Below, piece after piece: positions 42,952-51,596 of a stretch of DNA of 64,000 bases; position 1 is the stretch's first letter, and each line of letters begins with the position of its first letter. The notes below the pieces were generated by a model. That model saw only the letters and a program-made list of their open reading frames with translations, was not told where the DNA came from and did not search any database. The DNA lies in the NCBI RefSeq assembly GCF_900142065.1, contig NZ_FSRJ01000002.1, forward strand, positions 124,001 to 188,000, in the 5' to 3' direction. Position numbers and translations under genes: made by a program. This DNA comes from Agromyces cerinus subsp. cerinus. Lineage in GTDB: Bacteria > Actinomycetota > Actinomycetes > Actinomycetales > Microbacteriaceae.

Positions 42952-45672
42952 ATGAGAACGAGGATCGCCAGCGCATGCGCGCTGCTTGCGGTCGTGGCCG
43001 GGGTGGCCGTGCCCACCGCCGCCGCACAGGCCGATGGACCGCCCGAGACCCCGGTGTTCAGCCAGCCCGGCGGCCGGTACACCGGCCCCACCACCGTCGA
43101 ACTCACTGCCGAGCAGGGAGCCGAGATCCGCTACACGCTCGACGGATCGACGCCGACCGAGGCGAGTCCGGAGTACACCGAGCCGATCGCCATCACCGAG
43201 ACCGCGAACCTCGCGGCGATCGCCATCGTCGACGGGGAGGCGTCGCCCGCGGAGATCGAGGGGTACCTCGTCAAGACCGACGAGCAGCCGCTGCTGTCGT
43301 TCTTCGTGATGAGCGACGTGCACACGTCGAGCCTCAGCGAGGTCAACCGCGGCATCTGGGCGAGCCATTTCGACACGCTCGCGTCGATCGACCCGGACCC
43401 CGACCTGATCGTCTCCAACGGCGACCAGATCAACGACAACAACTGGAACACCGCGGCAGACCACCAGGTCGTCAAGACGATCTTCGACGAGAACATCGCC
43501 CGCCTCGGCCTCGAGGACACGTCGATCCTGATGACGCACGGCAATCACGACGTCGGCAACGCCGACATGGCCCGGTACTACGGCGACTGGTTCCCCAACG
43601 CCTCCGGCGGCTACTCCGAGAAGACCTTCGGCGACCAGACGTTCCTCGTGGTCGACACCGAGAGCTACTCGGGCGCGCAGCGCACCTGGCTGCAGGGCCG
43701 CCTCGCCGCGCTCGCCGCCGAGCCCGGTGCCCTCAACCGCCCGGTCTTCGTCGTCGGTCACCGCCCGACCACGAGCACCGTGTTCGACGGCGCCCAGTCG
43801 TCGAACCCGGCACTGCGAGCCGACCTCGCCCTGCACCCGCAGGTCGTCTTCTTCTCAGGTCACTCGCACCTGAACCTGAACGACGAGCGGTCGATCTGGC
43901 AGGACTCCTTCACGGCCGTGAACGACGGATCGATGTCGTACACGGAGACGCCGCACGACGTGTACCAGCGATACGGCGACGCACTGTGGGAGGAGATGAC
44001 GATTCCGACCGCCCAGGCGCTCCACGTCGAGGTCTATGCCGACCGCACCGAGATCGATCGCATCAACTTCGCCGCCGACGAGGACCGCACGTATACGAAC
44101 GGCGTGTGGGGCGACTACCAGTCCGACTCCCCGTTCACGAGCGCCGGCACGCTCGCCGGGCCCACCTGGACGGTCCGCCTCGATGGCGGCACCGCCGCTG
44201 AGGTGCGCGAGAACTTCGACTACACCTCAGCCGAGCGCGACACCGTCGCCCCGACGTTCGACGGCACCCCCGAGCACCTCGTGGTCGAGGGGCGCGACGT
44301 CCTGCGGGTTCCCGCCGCGACGGATGACGAGTCCGTCTACGGCTACGACGTGCGGGTGAAGGATGCCGCGACCGGCGCGCTCGCCCTCCCGATCCGTGCC
44401 GGCGCGAAGGTGCTGTCCGACTTCCAGATCGCGCCGCGACCGAGCGTGCTCGACATCCCGCTCGCGATCCGCAACGGCCGTCAGGTCGACGCCCCGGTGG
44501 TCGGCCTGACGCCGGGCACGAACTACGTGGTCGACGTGACCGCCGTCGACATGTACGGCAACCGCTCGCAGACGAAGTCGGTGGAGTTCGTCGGCGGTGA
44601 GGATGCCGCGGCGCTGCCCGCACGCCTGAAGCTCTCGTCCACGGCGACCGAGGTGATCCCCGGTGAGGCGACCACGGTCACCACGACCGTCACCAACCAG
44701 TCGGGCACGCCGATGACCGAGGCATCCGTCTCGCTCGCGGTTCCCGACGGCTGGCACGCCCTCGCCGCGACCGAGTCCCGGTTCGCAGAGCTCGCCGACG
44801 GTGCGACGCGCGCCATCGATTGGGTCGTCGTGCCCCCGGCCGGCACCGCGGAAGGAGCGCACACGGTGACCGCCGAGGCGAGCTTCACCACGGCCGACGG
44901 GCCGGGCTCGATCGTCCGCCGCACCTCGCTGACGACGATCCTCGAGGGAGCGGTGCCGCGCTCGCGACTCTCGATCGCCGGGGTCTCCAGCGAGGAGGCA
45001 CCCGCCGAGGCCGCGGTCAACGCGATCGACGGCGACCCGGCGACGCTGTGGCACGGTGCGTGGTCGGCCGCGCCCGCACCGACGTTCCCGCACTGGATCA
45101 CGATCGACCTCGGGTCCGAGCACGTGCTCGACGGCTACCGCTACCTGCCGCGCCCCCTGCCCGCCACCAACGGCAATCTCAAGGACTACGAGATCCACGT
45201 GTCGAGCGACAACGTCGAGTGGGGCGACCCGGTGGCGACCGGGTCGTTCGCGGCGGGCGCCGGCTGGAAGCAGGTGGACTTCGCCGAGACGAGCGGCCGC
45301 TACATCCGGCTGACCGGCCTGAGCTCCCAGAACGGCCTGCAGTGGGGCGGTGGCGCCGAGTTCCTGCCGATGGGGCGCCTCGCCGCGCAGCAGCCGGACG
45401 TGGCGGTCACGACGGAGTCCCGCATGGCCGGCAAGCGGGTCATGCTCACGGTCGCCGTGGAGAACCGCGGCGCAGTGCCGGTCGACGCGAAGGTGATCAC
45501 CGCCTACGGCATCCACGAGTTCGACGACGTGAAGCCGGGCAAGACCGTCTTCCACCCGTTCATGACGCGGCAGCAGGCCATCGAGGCCGGCGTGGCCGTC
45601 GCCGAGGTCACGGCCGCGGTCGACGGTGAGACGGTGACGCGCAGTGTGGTCTCGGGCTACACCGCGCGCTGA
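42952..45672 (+). CDS. Secreted multidomain metallophosphoesterase
   Basis: 906 residues. Signal peptide (RIASACALLAVVAGVAVPTAAAQA), a CHB_HEX_C-type beta domain (residues about 30-105, ETPVFSQPGGRYTGPTTVELTAEQGAEIRYTLDGSTPTEAS), and a calcineurin-like phosphoesterase (about 115-370) with metal motifs FFVMSDVHTSS, VSNGDQINDNN, MTHGNHDVG, VVGHRPT and FFSGHSHLN. There follow an interdomain beta region, a NEW3-like domain (LKLSSTATEVIPGEATTVTTTVTNQSG), an F5/8 C discoidin domain (DGDPATLWHGAW ... LSSQNGLQWGGG) and a final beta domain. Probably an extracellular phosphodi- or monoesterase releasing phosphate or organophosphates, divergent from phnF. Confidence 0.88.
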   Translation: MRTRIASACALLAVVAGVAVPTAAAQADGPPETPVFSQPGGRYTGPTTVELTAEQGAEIRYTLDGSTPTEASPEYTEPIAITETANLAAIAIVDGEASPAEIEGYLVKTDEQPLLSFFVMSDVHTSSLSEVNRGIWASHFDTLASIDPDPDLIVSNGDQINDNNWNTAADHQVVKTIFDENIARLGLEDTSILMTHGNHDVGNADMARYYGDWFPNASGGYSEKTFGDQTFLVVDTESYSGAQRTWLQGRLAALAAEPGALNRPVFVVGHRPTTSTVFDGAQSSNPALRADLALHPQVVFFSGHSHLNLNDERSIWQDSFTAVNDGSMSYTETPHDVYQRYGDALWEEMTIPTAQALHVEVYADRTEIDRINFAADEDRTYTNGVWGDYQSDSPFTSAGTLAGPTWTVRLDGGTAAEVRENFDYTSAERDTVAPTFDGTPEHLVVEGRDVLRVPAATDDESVYGYDVRVKDAATGALALPIRAGAKVLSDFQIAPRPSVLDIPLAIRNGRQVDAPVVGLTPGTNYVVDVTAVDMYGNRSQTKSVEFVGGEDAAALPARLKLSSTATEVIPGEATTVTTTVTNQSGTPMTEASVSLAVPDGWHALAATESRFAELADGATRAIDWVVVPPAGTAEGAHTVTAEASFTTADGPGSIVRRTSLTTILEGAVPRSRLSIAGVSSEEAPAEAAVNAIDGDPATLWHGAWSAAPAPTFPHWITIDLGSEHVLDGYRYLPRPLPATNGNLKDYEIHVSSDNVEWGDPVATGSFAAGAGWKQVDFAETSGRYIRLTGLSSQNGLQWGGGAEFLPMGRLAAQQPDVAVTTESRMAGKRVMLTVAVENRGAVPVDAKVITAYGIHEFDDVKPGKTVFHPFMTRQQAIEAGVAVAEVTAAVDGETVTRSVVSGYTAR

Positions 45673-45695
45673 CACGGCGCGACGGCACCCACCAG

Positions 45696-45741
45696 GGCCC
45701 CCGCGGTCCGTCGGACGAGCGTCCGGCGCCTCGCGGGGGCC
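45696..45741 (+). terminator. Terminator of phosphoesterase gene
   Basis: 10-bp perfect stem GGCCCCCGCG/CGCGGGGGCC with a large loop that itself can pair, 23 bases after the stop, followed by TT. Confidence 0.7.
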
Positions 45742-45835
45742 TTCCGTGTCCCACCGGGGCATTCCGGTGAACATCACGCCGAGATCGCGCGACGAACCGA
45801 GCACTTGCACGTACAGGCGCGCAGAGCCGCCGCCT

Positions 45836-45858
45836 GTGGTTCATCTTCCGGTAACCAC
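45836..45858. promoter_or_regulatory. Inverted repeat upstream of phnD
   Basis: GTGGTT and AACCAC separated by 11 bases, about 95 bases before phnD, next to TACGTT at 45888. A possible operator for the PhnF-like regulator; it has no copy in the phnF promoter region, which weakens the idea. Confidence 0.35.
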
Positions 45859-45953
45859 GTCGCCGTCGCTCGTTGGCGGCGGCTGCCTACGTTGAGGCAA
45901 CGGAACACACAGCATGCGCCTGCACCGGGCGCAGCGGTCACGAAAGGTTTCCG

Positions 45954-46880
45954 ATGAAGCTCAACTCCAAGGCCTGGCCCGCGGTCGCCGCGGCCGCCCT
46001 GCTCACCCTCGGCCTCGCCGCGTGCTCGTCGCCCTCCACGGCCGACGACACCGCAGCGGATGCCTCGGGCGCGAAGTTCGCCGTCGACGAGAACACGCTC
46101 GTCTTCGGCGTGGTGCCCGACTCGGTCGACACCGAGACGAACTACCAGCCGCTCATGGACTACATCGCGCAGGAGACCGGCAAGACGGTCGAGTACCACG
46201 AGTCCACCGACTACGCCGCGCTCATCGAGGCCGCCGTCGCCGGCAAGATCGACGTCGCCTCCTTCTCGGGCTTCACCTACGTGACCGCGACGAACAACGG
46301 CGCCGCCCTTACCCCGATCTCGTCGATCATCACCGAAGAGGGCCAGGAGCCCGGCTACTTCTCGCAGGCGATCGTGCCCAAGGGCAGCGCCATCACCGAC
46401 CTCGCCGGCTTCAAGGGCAAGAAGGTCTGCTTCGTCGACCCGTCGTCGACCTCGGGCTACCTGTTCCCGAGCTACAACCTGCTGAACGAGGGCATCGACC
46501 CCGAGACCGACGTCACCCCGGTCTTCGCGGGCAAGCACGACGTCTCGGTCACCAAGACCGGTGAGGGCGTCGAGTGCGAGGCCGGCTTCGCCGAGGACAG
46601 CGAGGTCGCCAAGAGCGACAAGGTCGAGATCATCTCCGAGACCATGGTGCCCGGCGCACCGATCGTGATGTCGAACACGCTGCCCGAAGAGCTGCAGACG
46701 CAGCTGACCGACATCCTCAGCGAGGTCACGATCGACGAGATCATCGCCGCCGGCGTCGACAGCGCCGACAGCGACGGGTTCCGCAGCGTGTTCTTCGCCA
46801 CTTCGCCGGTGGACGACGCGTACTACGACACCATCCGCGACATCTGCGAGAAGACGAACGCGGAGCAGTGCCAGGGCTGA
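45954..46880 (+). CDS. phnD: Phosphonate ABC transporter substrate-binding lipoprotein
   Basis: 308 residues. Lipoprotein signal with lipobox LAAC (Cys near residue 24), then a PhnD-type periplasmic-binding fold: LVFGVVPDSVDTETNYQPLMDYIAQETGKTVEYHESTDYAALIEAAVAGKIDVASFSGFTYV, and KGKKVCFVDPSSTSGYLFPSYNLL with the ligand-binding Ser/Thr cluster. It would capture phosphonates or phosphate esters at the cell surface for PhnC/PhnE. ATG preceded by AAAGG. First gene of the operon to at least 52760. Confidence 0.93.
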   Translation: MKLNSKAWPAVAAAALLTLGLAACSSPSTADDTAADASGAKFAVDENTLVFGVVPDSVDTETNYQPLMDYIAQETGKTVEYHESTDYAALIEAAVAGKIDVASFSGFTYVTATNNGAALTPISSIITEEGQEPGYFSQAIVPKGSAITDLAGFKGKKVCFVDPSSTSGYLFPSYNLLNEGIDPETDVTPVFAGKHDVSVTKTGEGVECEAGFAEDSEVAKSDKVEIISETMVPGAPIVMSNTLPEELQTQLTDILSEVTIDEIIAAGVDSADSDGFRSVFFATSPVDDAYYDTIRDICEKTNAEQCQG

Positions 46881-46936
46881 CGCCCCGGCACTGAACACGC
46901 TCGAGAACGCACGGAACACGGAACACGGAGCACCAG

Positions 46937-47806
46937 ATGAGCACGCCAGTCGGCAACGAGGATCCAGCCGTCATCGACGTCACCGGACTCACCAAGGAGT
47001 TCGGCCGCACCGTGGCGCTGCAGGGGGCGTCGCTCACGGTCGCGCGGGGGGAGATCGTGGTGCTCCTCGGGCTGTCGGGCTCGGGCAAGTCGACGCTGCT
47101 GCGGCATCTCGACGGGCTCGAGACTCCGACCTCCGGTTCCGTGCGGGTGCTCGGCCAGGAGGTGCCGCGCCTTTCGGGGCGGCGCCTCCGGGCCCTGCGC
47201 AGCCGCATGGGGTTCGTCTTCCAGCAGTTCGACCTCGTGCCGTCGCTCACGGTGCTCGAGAACGTGCTGACCGGTGCGCTCTCCGAGCTGCGAGGCCCGC
47301 GCATCGGGCTCTGGAGCTACCCGCGGCGCCTGAAGCTCGCGGCGCTCGGCCACCTCGACCGGGTGGGCCTGCTCGACCGGGCCTACCAGCGGGCCGACAC
47401 CCTCTCGGGCGGCCAGCAGCAGCGCGTCGCCATCGCGCGCGCCCTCATGCAGAACCCCGAGATCCTCCTCGCCGACGAGCCCGTCGCCTCCCTCGACCCC
47501 GAGTCGAGCGAACAGGTCATGTCGCTCATCCGCGAGATCGCGATGGACGAGGGGCTCACCGTCGTCTGCAGCCTGCACCAGGTCGACCTCGCGCTCTCGT
47601 GGGGCGACCGCATCGTCGGCCTCCGCCACGGCGAGGTCGTGCTCGACACCCCCGCCGAGGGGCTCTCCAAGGCCGAGGTCATGGAGATCTACGGCCGGGT
47701 CGCCACGTCGACCACCGAACTCGAGGCGATCGAGGTCGAGCTCGCGGATGCCGCGACCGACGCCGCCTCCGAGCCGCGCCTCGCCGACGGCGCGCTGCGC
47801 TCATGA
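46937..47806 (+). CDS. phnC: Phosphonate ABC transporter ATP-binding protein
   Basis: 289 residues. Walker A GLSGSGKST, Q-loop VFQQFDLVPSLTVLENVLTG, signature LSGGQQQRVAIARAL, Walker B ILLADEPVASLDPES, switch CSLHQVDLAL; the LHQVDLA form is typical of PhnC. A Shine-Dalgarno GGAG is seven bases from the ATG. It overlaps the permease gene by ATGA. A C-terminal extension of about 35 residues (TTELEAIEVELADAATDAAS) is Glu/Ala-rich. Confidence 0.95.
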   Translation: MSTPVGNEDPAVIDVTGLTKEFGRTVALQGASLTVARGEIVVLLGLSGSGKSTLLRHLDGLETPTSGSVRVLGQEVPRLSGRRLRALRSRMGFVFQQFDLVPSLTVLENVLTGALSELRGPRIGLWSYPRRLKLAALGHLDRVGLLDRAYQRADTLSGGQQQRVAIARALMQNPEILLADEPVASLDPESSEQVMSLIREIAMDEGLTVVCSLHQVDLALSWGDRIVGLRHGEVVLDTPAEGLSKAEVMEIYGRVATSTTELEAIEVELADAATDAASEPRLADGALRS

Positions 47807-49563
47807 GCCTCGCCACCGCGACGCCGCCGGCCCCGTCGGCCCCGCCGCCCTCGTCTCCGTCCACGATCGCCGAACGCGCGCCCCGCCGGCGCGTCTCGCC
47901 GGAGCGCATCGCCGCGATCCTGACGCTCGGCGCGATCGTCGTGGCATCCGTCATCGCCCTCGCCGACTCGGGCATCTCGATCCCGAGCATGATCGAGAGC
48001 TGGGGCAACGCCGAGCGGTTCTTCGCCCGCGTCGGCACCATCACCTTCCCCGAGCCGGGGGAGCTCCTCTACCTGACCGCCCTCACGATCGGCCTCGTGC
48101 TCTGCGGCACGCTGCTCGCCGCGGTGATCTCGGTGCCGGTCGCCTACCTCGCCGCATCGAACACGACGCCGGGCAGGGGCTGGCAGGCCTTCGGACGCTT
48201 CGTCACCGTGCTGACCCGTGCGATCCCCGACGTCGTGCTCGCGATGGTCTTCGTCCTCATGTTCTCGCTCGGGTCCCTCCCCGGCATCCTCGCGATCGGC
48301 ATCCACTCGGTCGGCATGATCTCCAAGCTCTTCGCCGACGCGATCGAGCAGATCGACGAGGGACCTCGCCTCGCGATCCGCGCCGCCGGCGGCTCGAAGC
48401 TGCAGGAGTTCACGAGCGGCATCCTGCCGCAGGTGCTGCCGTCGTGGGTCGCGACCGTGCTGCACCGCAACGACATCAACCTGCGCGGCTCGGTCGTGCT
48501 CGGCTACGTCGGCGTCGTCGGGCTCGGCATGGAGATGTCGTTCGCGTTCAAGTCGCTGAACTACTCCGAGGGCCTCGGCATCGCCCTCGTGATGTTCGCG
48601 CTCTGCGTCGTCATGGAGATCGTCTCGAGCGTCGTGCGCCAGGCCATGCTCGGCGGCACGCCGTCGGGGCGCGGTCTCGGCGACCGGGTCGTGCGCGGCG
48701 TGCAGAACGCCAGGGCCCGTGGTCGGGCGACCGCCGTACCCGCGGCGCCTCGACCGGCGTCCGGCGGCGACCTCGAGGCGGCGCTCCGCCGCCCGTGGGA
48801 CGCCGTGCGGATCCGCAACACAATCTGGGGCTGGGTCGCGCTCGCCGTCGTCATCGGCAGCGTGCTCGTCTGCAATATCCAGTGGGGCGACCTCGTTACG
48901 TTCTGGGCGAAGATCCCCGCGATCGCCGTGCAGTTCTGGCCGCCGAGCTTCGGCAACTACGACGCCGCCACGATGTTCGGGGCGATGGCGCAGACGATCG
49001 GCATCGCGCTCGCCGCGACCCTGCTCGCCTTCGTCGTCTCGGTGTTCGTCGGTTCGCTCGCCGCCCGCAACGTCGCTCCGAACGGCACGGTCCGCACCTC
49101 GATGCGACTGCTGCTCGTCGTGATCCGCGGCATCCCCGAGGTGATCCTCGCGATCGTGCTCATCGTCATCACCGGCCTCGGCAGCCAGGCGGGCACGCTC
49201 GCCCTCGCGTTCGGCGGCATCGGCCTGCTCGGCAAGCTCATCGCCGACTCGTTCGAAGAGGTGAAGTCGGGACCCGAGCGTGCACTGCGCGCCACCGGTG
49301 CGAACCGCGGCCAGGTGTACGCCTCGGCGACGCTGCCGCAGGGCACGCGGGCGCTCATCGGCCACAGCTTCTACCTGCTCGACACGAACATCCGTGCGGC
49401 GACGATCCTCGGCATCGTGGGCGGCGGCGGCATCGGCTACTACCTGCTGAACGCCGGGCAGGGCTCGAACTACGCGGTCGTGACCGCGATCGTGCTGATG
49501 ATCCTCGTCACCGTGCTCATCGTCGAGGGCATCGCGATGTGGATGCGGCGGGTGTTCCGATGA
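47803..49563 (+). CDS. phnE: Tandem-fused phosphonate ABC transporter permease (PhnE-PhnE)
   Basis: 586 residues, about twice a normal PhnE. Two binding-protein-dependent permease domains: the first about residues 80-285 with FVTVLTRAIPDVVLAMVF and EQIDEGPRLAIRAAGGSKLQEFTSGILPQVLP (EAA-type loop), the second about 390-580 with LLLVVIRGIPEVILAIVLI and EEVKSGPERALRATGANRGQVYASATLPQGT. A linker of about 50 residues rich in Arg/Ala joins them. A single chain can therefore form the whole membrane channel, a known variant of two-PhnE systems. ATGA overlaps on both sides. Confidence 0.93.
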   Translation: MSLATATPPAPSAPPPSSPSTIAERAPRRRVSPERIAAILTLGAIVVASVIALADSGISIPSMIESWGNAERFFARVGTITFPEPGELLYLTALTIGLVLCGTLLAAVISVPVAYLAASNTTPGRGWQAFGRFVTVLTRAIPDVVLAMVFVLMFSLGSLPGILAIGIHSVGMISKLFADAIEQIDEGPRLAIRAAGGSKLQEFTSGILPQVLPSWVATVLHRNDINLRGSVVLGYVGVVGLGMEMSFAFKSLNYSEGLGIALVMFALCVVMEIVSSVVRQAMLGGTPSGRGLGDRVVRGVQNARARGRATAVPAAPRPASGGDLEAALRRPWDAVRIRNTIWGWVALAVVIGSVLVCNIQWGDLVTFWAKIPAIAVQFWPPSFGNYDAATMFGAMAQTIGIALAATLLAFVVSVFVGSLAARNVAPNGTVRTSMRLLLVVIRGIPEVILAIVLIVITGLGSQAGTLALAFGGIGLLGKLIADSFEEVKSGPERALRATGANRGQVYASATLPQGTRALIGHSFYLLDTNIRAATILGIVGGGGIGYYLLNAGQGSNYAVVTAIVLMILVTVLIVEGIAMWMRRVFR

Positions 49564-50741
49564 ACGCGGGCTTCGACGTCGCCGTCGTCGGCTCGGGCAT
49601 CGTCGGCCTCGGCGCCGCCCTCGCCGCGCACCGGCGCGGGCTGCGGGTCGTCGTGATCGAGCGGGGCAGCGAGGCCTCCGGGGCATCCGTGCGCAACTTC
49701 GGCCACCTGTGCTTCACCCCGCAGGCCGGTCTCGCCCGCGACTTCGCGCTCACCTCTCGCGAGCTGTGGCTCGGTCTCGCCCTCGATGCCGGCGTGTGGC
49801 TGCGCGAATCGGGCACCCTCGTTGCCGCTCGCCGCGACGACGAGTTCGCCGTGCTCCGCGATCTCGCCGCCACGCGCGGCGTCGAGGTCGAGCTGCTCAC
49901 GGCGGCCGAGGCCGAAGCGCGGATGCCGCTCGCCCCGGGCACGGCCGTCGGCGGCGCCTTCCTCCCGCGCGACCTGCAGGCGAACCCGCGCCAGGCCGTC
50001 GCCGCGCTCGCCGCGCACCTCGAGCGCGAGGGCGTGGAGTTCCGCCGCCGCACCACGGTCGGCGCGGTGCGCCCCGGACGCGTCGAGACGAGCCGCGGTC
50101 CGATCGACGTCGGTCGCGTCATCGTCGCGGTGAACCACGACATCGACCTGCTCTACCCCGAGGTCGCCGAGCGGCACGGCATCGTGCGGTGCTCGCTCGA
50201 CATGATGCGGGTCGCGGCCGAGCTGCGGATGCCGCTCGCCGCACCACTGCTCACCGGGTGGTCGCTCGTGCGCTACGGCGCCTTCTCGGCGACGCCGGCG
50301 GCTGCGGCGCTCCGCGAGCGGCTGCATTCCGAGCGGCCCGACCTCGCCGCTCTCGACCTGAACCAGATGTACACACGACTGCCCGACGGCACGCTCATCG
50401 TGGGCGACACCCACTCGCGGGGCGCGACCGTGGCGCCATTCCAGGCTGAGTTCGCGTTCGAGTCGATGCTCGACGAGACCCGCGTGCTGTTCGGCGTCGA
50501 CGCGCTGCGCGTGGTCGAGCGCTGGCAAGGCGTCTATGCGAGCGGGCCCGACGACTTCCTCATCGAGGAGGTCGAGCCCGGCGTACACCTCGCAAGCGCG
50601 ACCACCGGCATCGGCATGACGACCGGACTCGGGCTCGCCGAGCACGTCGTCGCCGCCTTCTCCGACGACGTCACGACCACCGCCGACGAGCCGGGCTTCG
50701 CCTCGGCACCCACGACCACCCTGCAGAAAGGCGCATCATGA
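49560..50741 (+). CDS. FAD-dependent oxidoreductase, TIGR03364/HpnW family (aminophosphonate oxidase proposed)
   Basis: 393 residues, DAO superfamily. FAD motif DVAVVGSGIVGLGAALAAHRRGLRVVVIERGS, then SGASVRNFGHLCFTPQAG, and C-terminal FAD contact VHLASATTGIGMTTGLGLAEHV. The family is defined by its association with phosphonatase-like enzymes and phosphonate transporters; the proposed role is oxidative deamination of an aminoethylphosphonate-type substrate to its aldehyde. Context here is exactly that: PhnDCE before, PhnX-like hydrolase after. The reaction in this organism is inference. Confidence 0.88.
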   Translation: MNAGFDVAVVGSGIVGLGAALAAHRRGLRVVVIERGSEASGASVRNFGHLCFTPQAGLARDFALTSRELWLGLALDAGVWLRESGTLVAARRDDEFAVLRDLAATRGVEVELLTAAEAEARMPLAPGTAVGGAFLPRDLQANPRQAVAALAAHLEREGVEFRRRTTVGAVRPGRVETSRGPIDVGRVIVAVNHDIDLLYPEVAERHGIVRCSLDMMRVAAELRMPLAAPLLTGWSLVRYGAFSATPAAAALRERLHSERPDLAALDLNQMYTRLPDGTLIVGDTHSRGATVAPFQAEFAFESMLDETRVLFGVDALRVVERWQGVYASGPDDFLIEEVEPGVHLASATTGIGMTTGLGLAEHVVAAFSDDVTTTADEPGFASAPTTTLQKGAS

Positions 50742-51592
50742 CCGCGAACACCCCCACCGTCCTCTCCGACGACGAACTCGCCGAGCGCGACGAGCTGGCC
50801 GAGCTCTCGGAGGCCGGCGAGGTCGACGCCCGCGCGCTCGTGGCCGAGCAGCTCGACGAGCAGCTCGAGGATCTCGACGACGACGGCGACTTCGACGACG
50901 ACGAGGAATCCGGTGACATCGAGCTGATCGTGCTCGACATGGCCGGCACCACCGTCGCCGACGACGGGGTCGTCGAGCGGGCGTTCGCCCTCGCCGCCGA
51001 GCGCAGCGGCATCGCGACCGGCGATGACTTCGAGGCCGCGCTGCAGTACGTGCGCGACACCATGGGCCAGTCGAAGATCGAGGTGTTCCGGGTGCTCGCC
51101 GATGGCGACGAGGACGCCGCGCAGCACGCGAACGCGGCCTTCGAAGGCGCCTACGCCGAACTCGTCGCGAGCGAGGGCGTCGCCGAGATCGCCGGCGCGG
51201 CCGACGTCATCAGGGAACTGCGGGGCGCCGGGGCATCCGTCGTGCTCACGACCGGGTTCTCGCCCGCGACCCGTGACGCGATCATCGACTCGCTCGGCTG
51301 GCACGACCTCGCCGACGCGCTGCTGTCACCGGCAGACGCCGGCCGCGGCCGCCCGCACCCCGACATGCCGCTCACGGCGCTGCTGCGCACGGGCGCGAGC
51401 GCGGTCGACGCCATGGTCGTCGTCGGCGACACCGTCAGCGACATCGCATCGGGCGTCAACGCCGGTGCCGGGTTCGTCGTGGGCGTGCTGAGCGGCGCCC
51501 ACGACCGCGACGCCCTCGAGGCCGCAGGCGCCGACGCCGTCATCGATTCCATCGTCGAGCTGCCCGCGCTGCTCGGCCTCCGCGGCGAGTAG
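50738..51592 (+). CDS. Phosphonatase-like HAD hydrolase (TIGR03351) with acidic N-terminal extension
   Basis: 284 residues. HAD core with the phosphonatase-type motif LDMAGTTV (nucleophile Asp67, DxAGT), the cap segment MGQSKIEVFRVL whose Lys113 would form the Schiff base with an aldehyde, TTGFSPATRD (motif II), the Arg in GRGRPHPDMPL, and VVVGDTVSDIASGVNAG. It should cleave the C-P bond of phosphonoacetaldehyde or a relative. About 60 residues before the core are strongly acidic (LDEQLEDLDDDGDFDDDEESG) and not part of the family; the start is fixed by ATGA overlap and AAAGG. Paired with the HpnW-type oxidase and HpnZ-type dehydrogenase. Confidence 0.9.
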   Translation: MTANTPTVLSDDELAERDELAELSEAGEVDARALVAEQLDEQLEDLDDDGDFDDDEESGDIELIVLDMAGTTVADDGVVERAFALAAERSGIATGDDFEAALQYVRDTMGQSKIEVFRVLADGDEDAAQHANAAFEGAYAELVASEGVAEIAGAADVIRELRGAGASVVLTTGFSPATRDAIIDSLGWHDLADALLSPADAGRGRPHPDMPLTALLRTGASAVDAMVVVGDTVSDIASGVNAGAGFVVGVLSGAHDRDALEAAGADAVIDSIVELPALLGLRGE

Positions 51593-51596
51593 CGCC

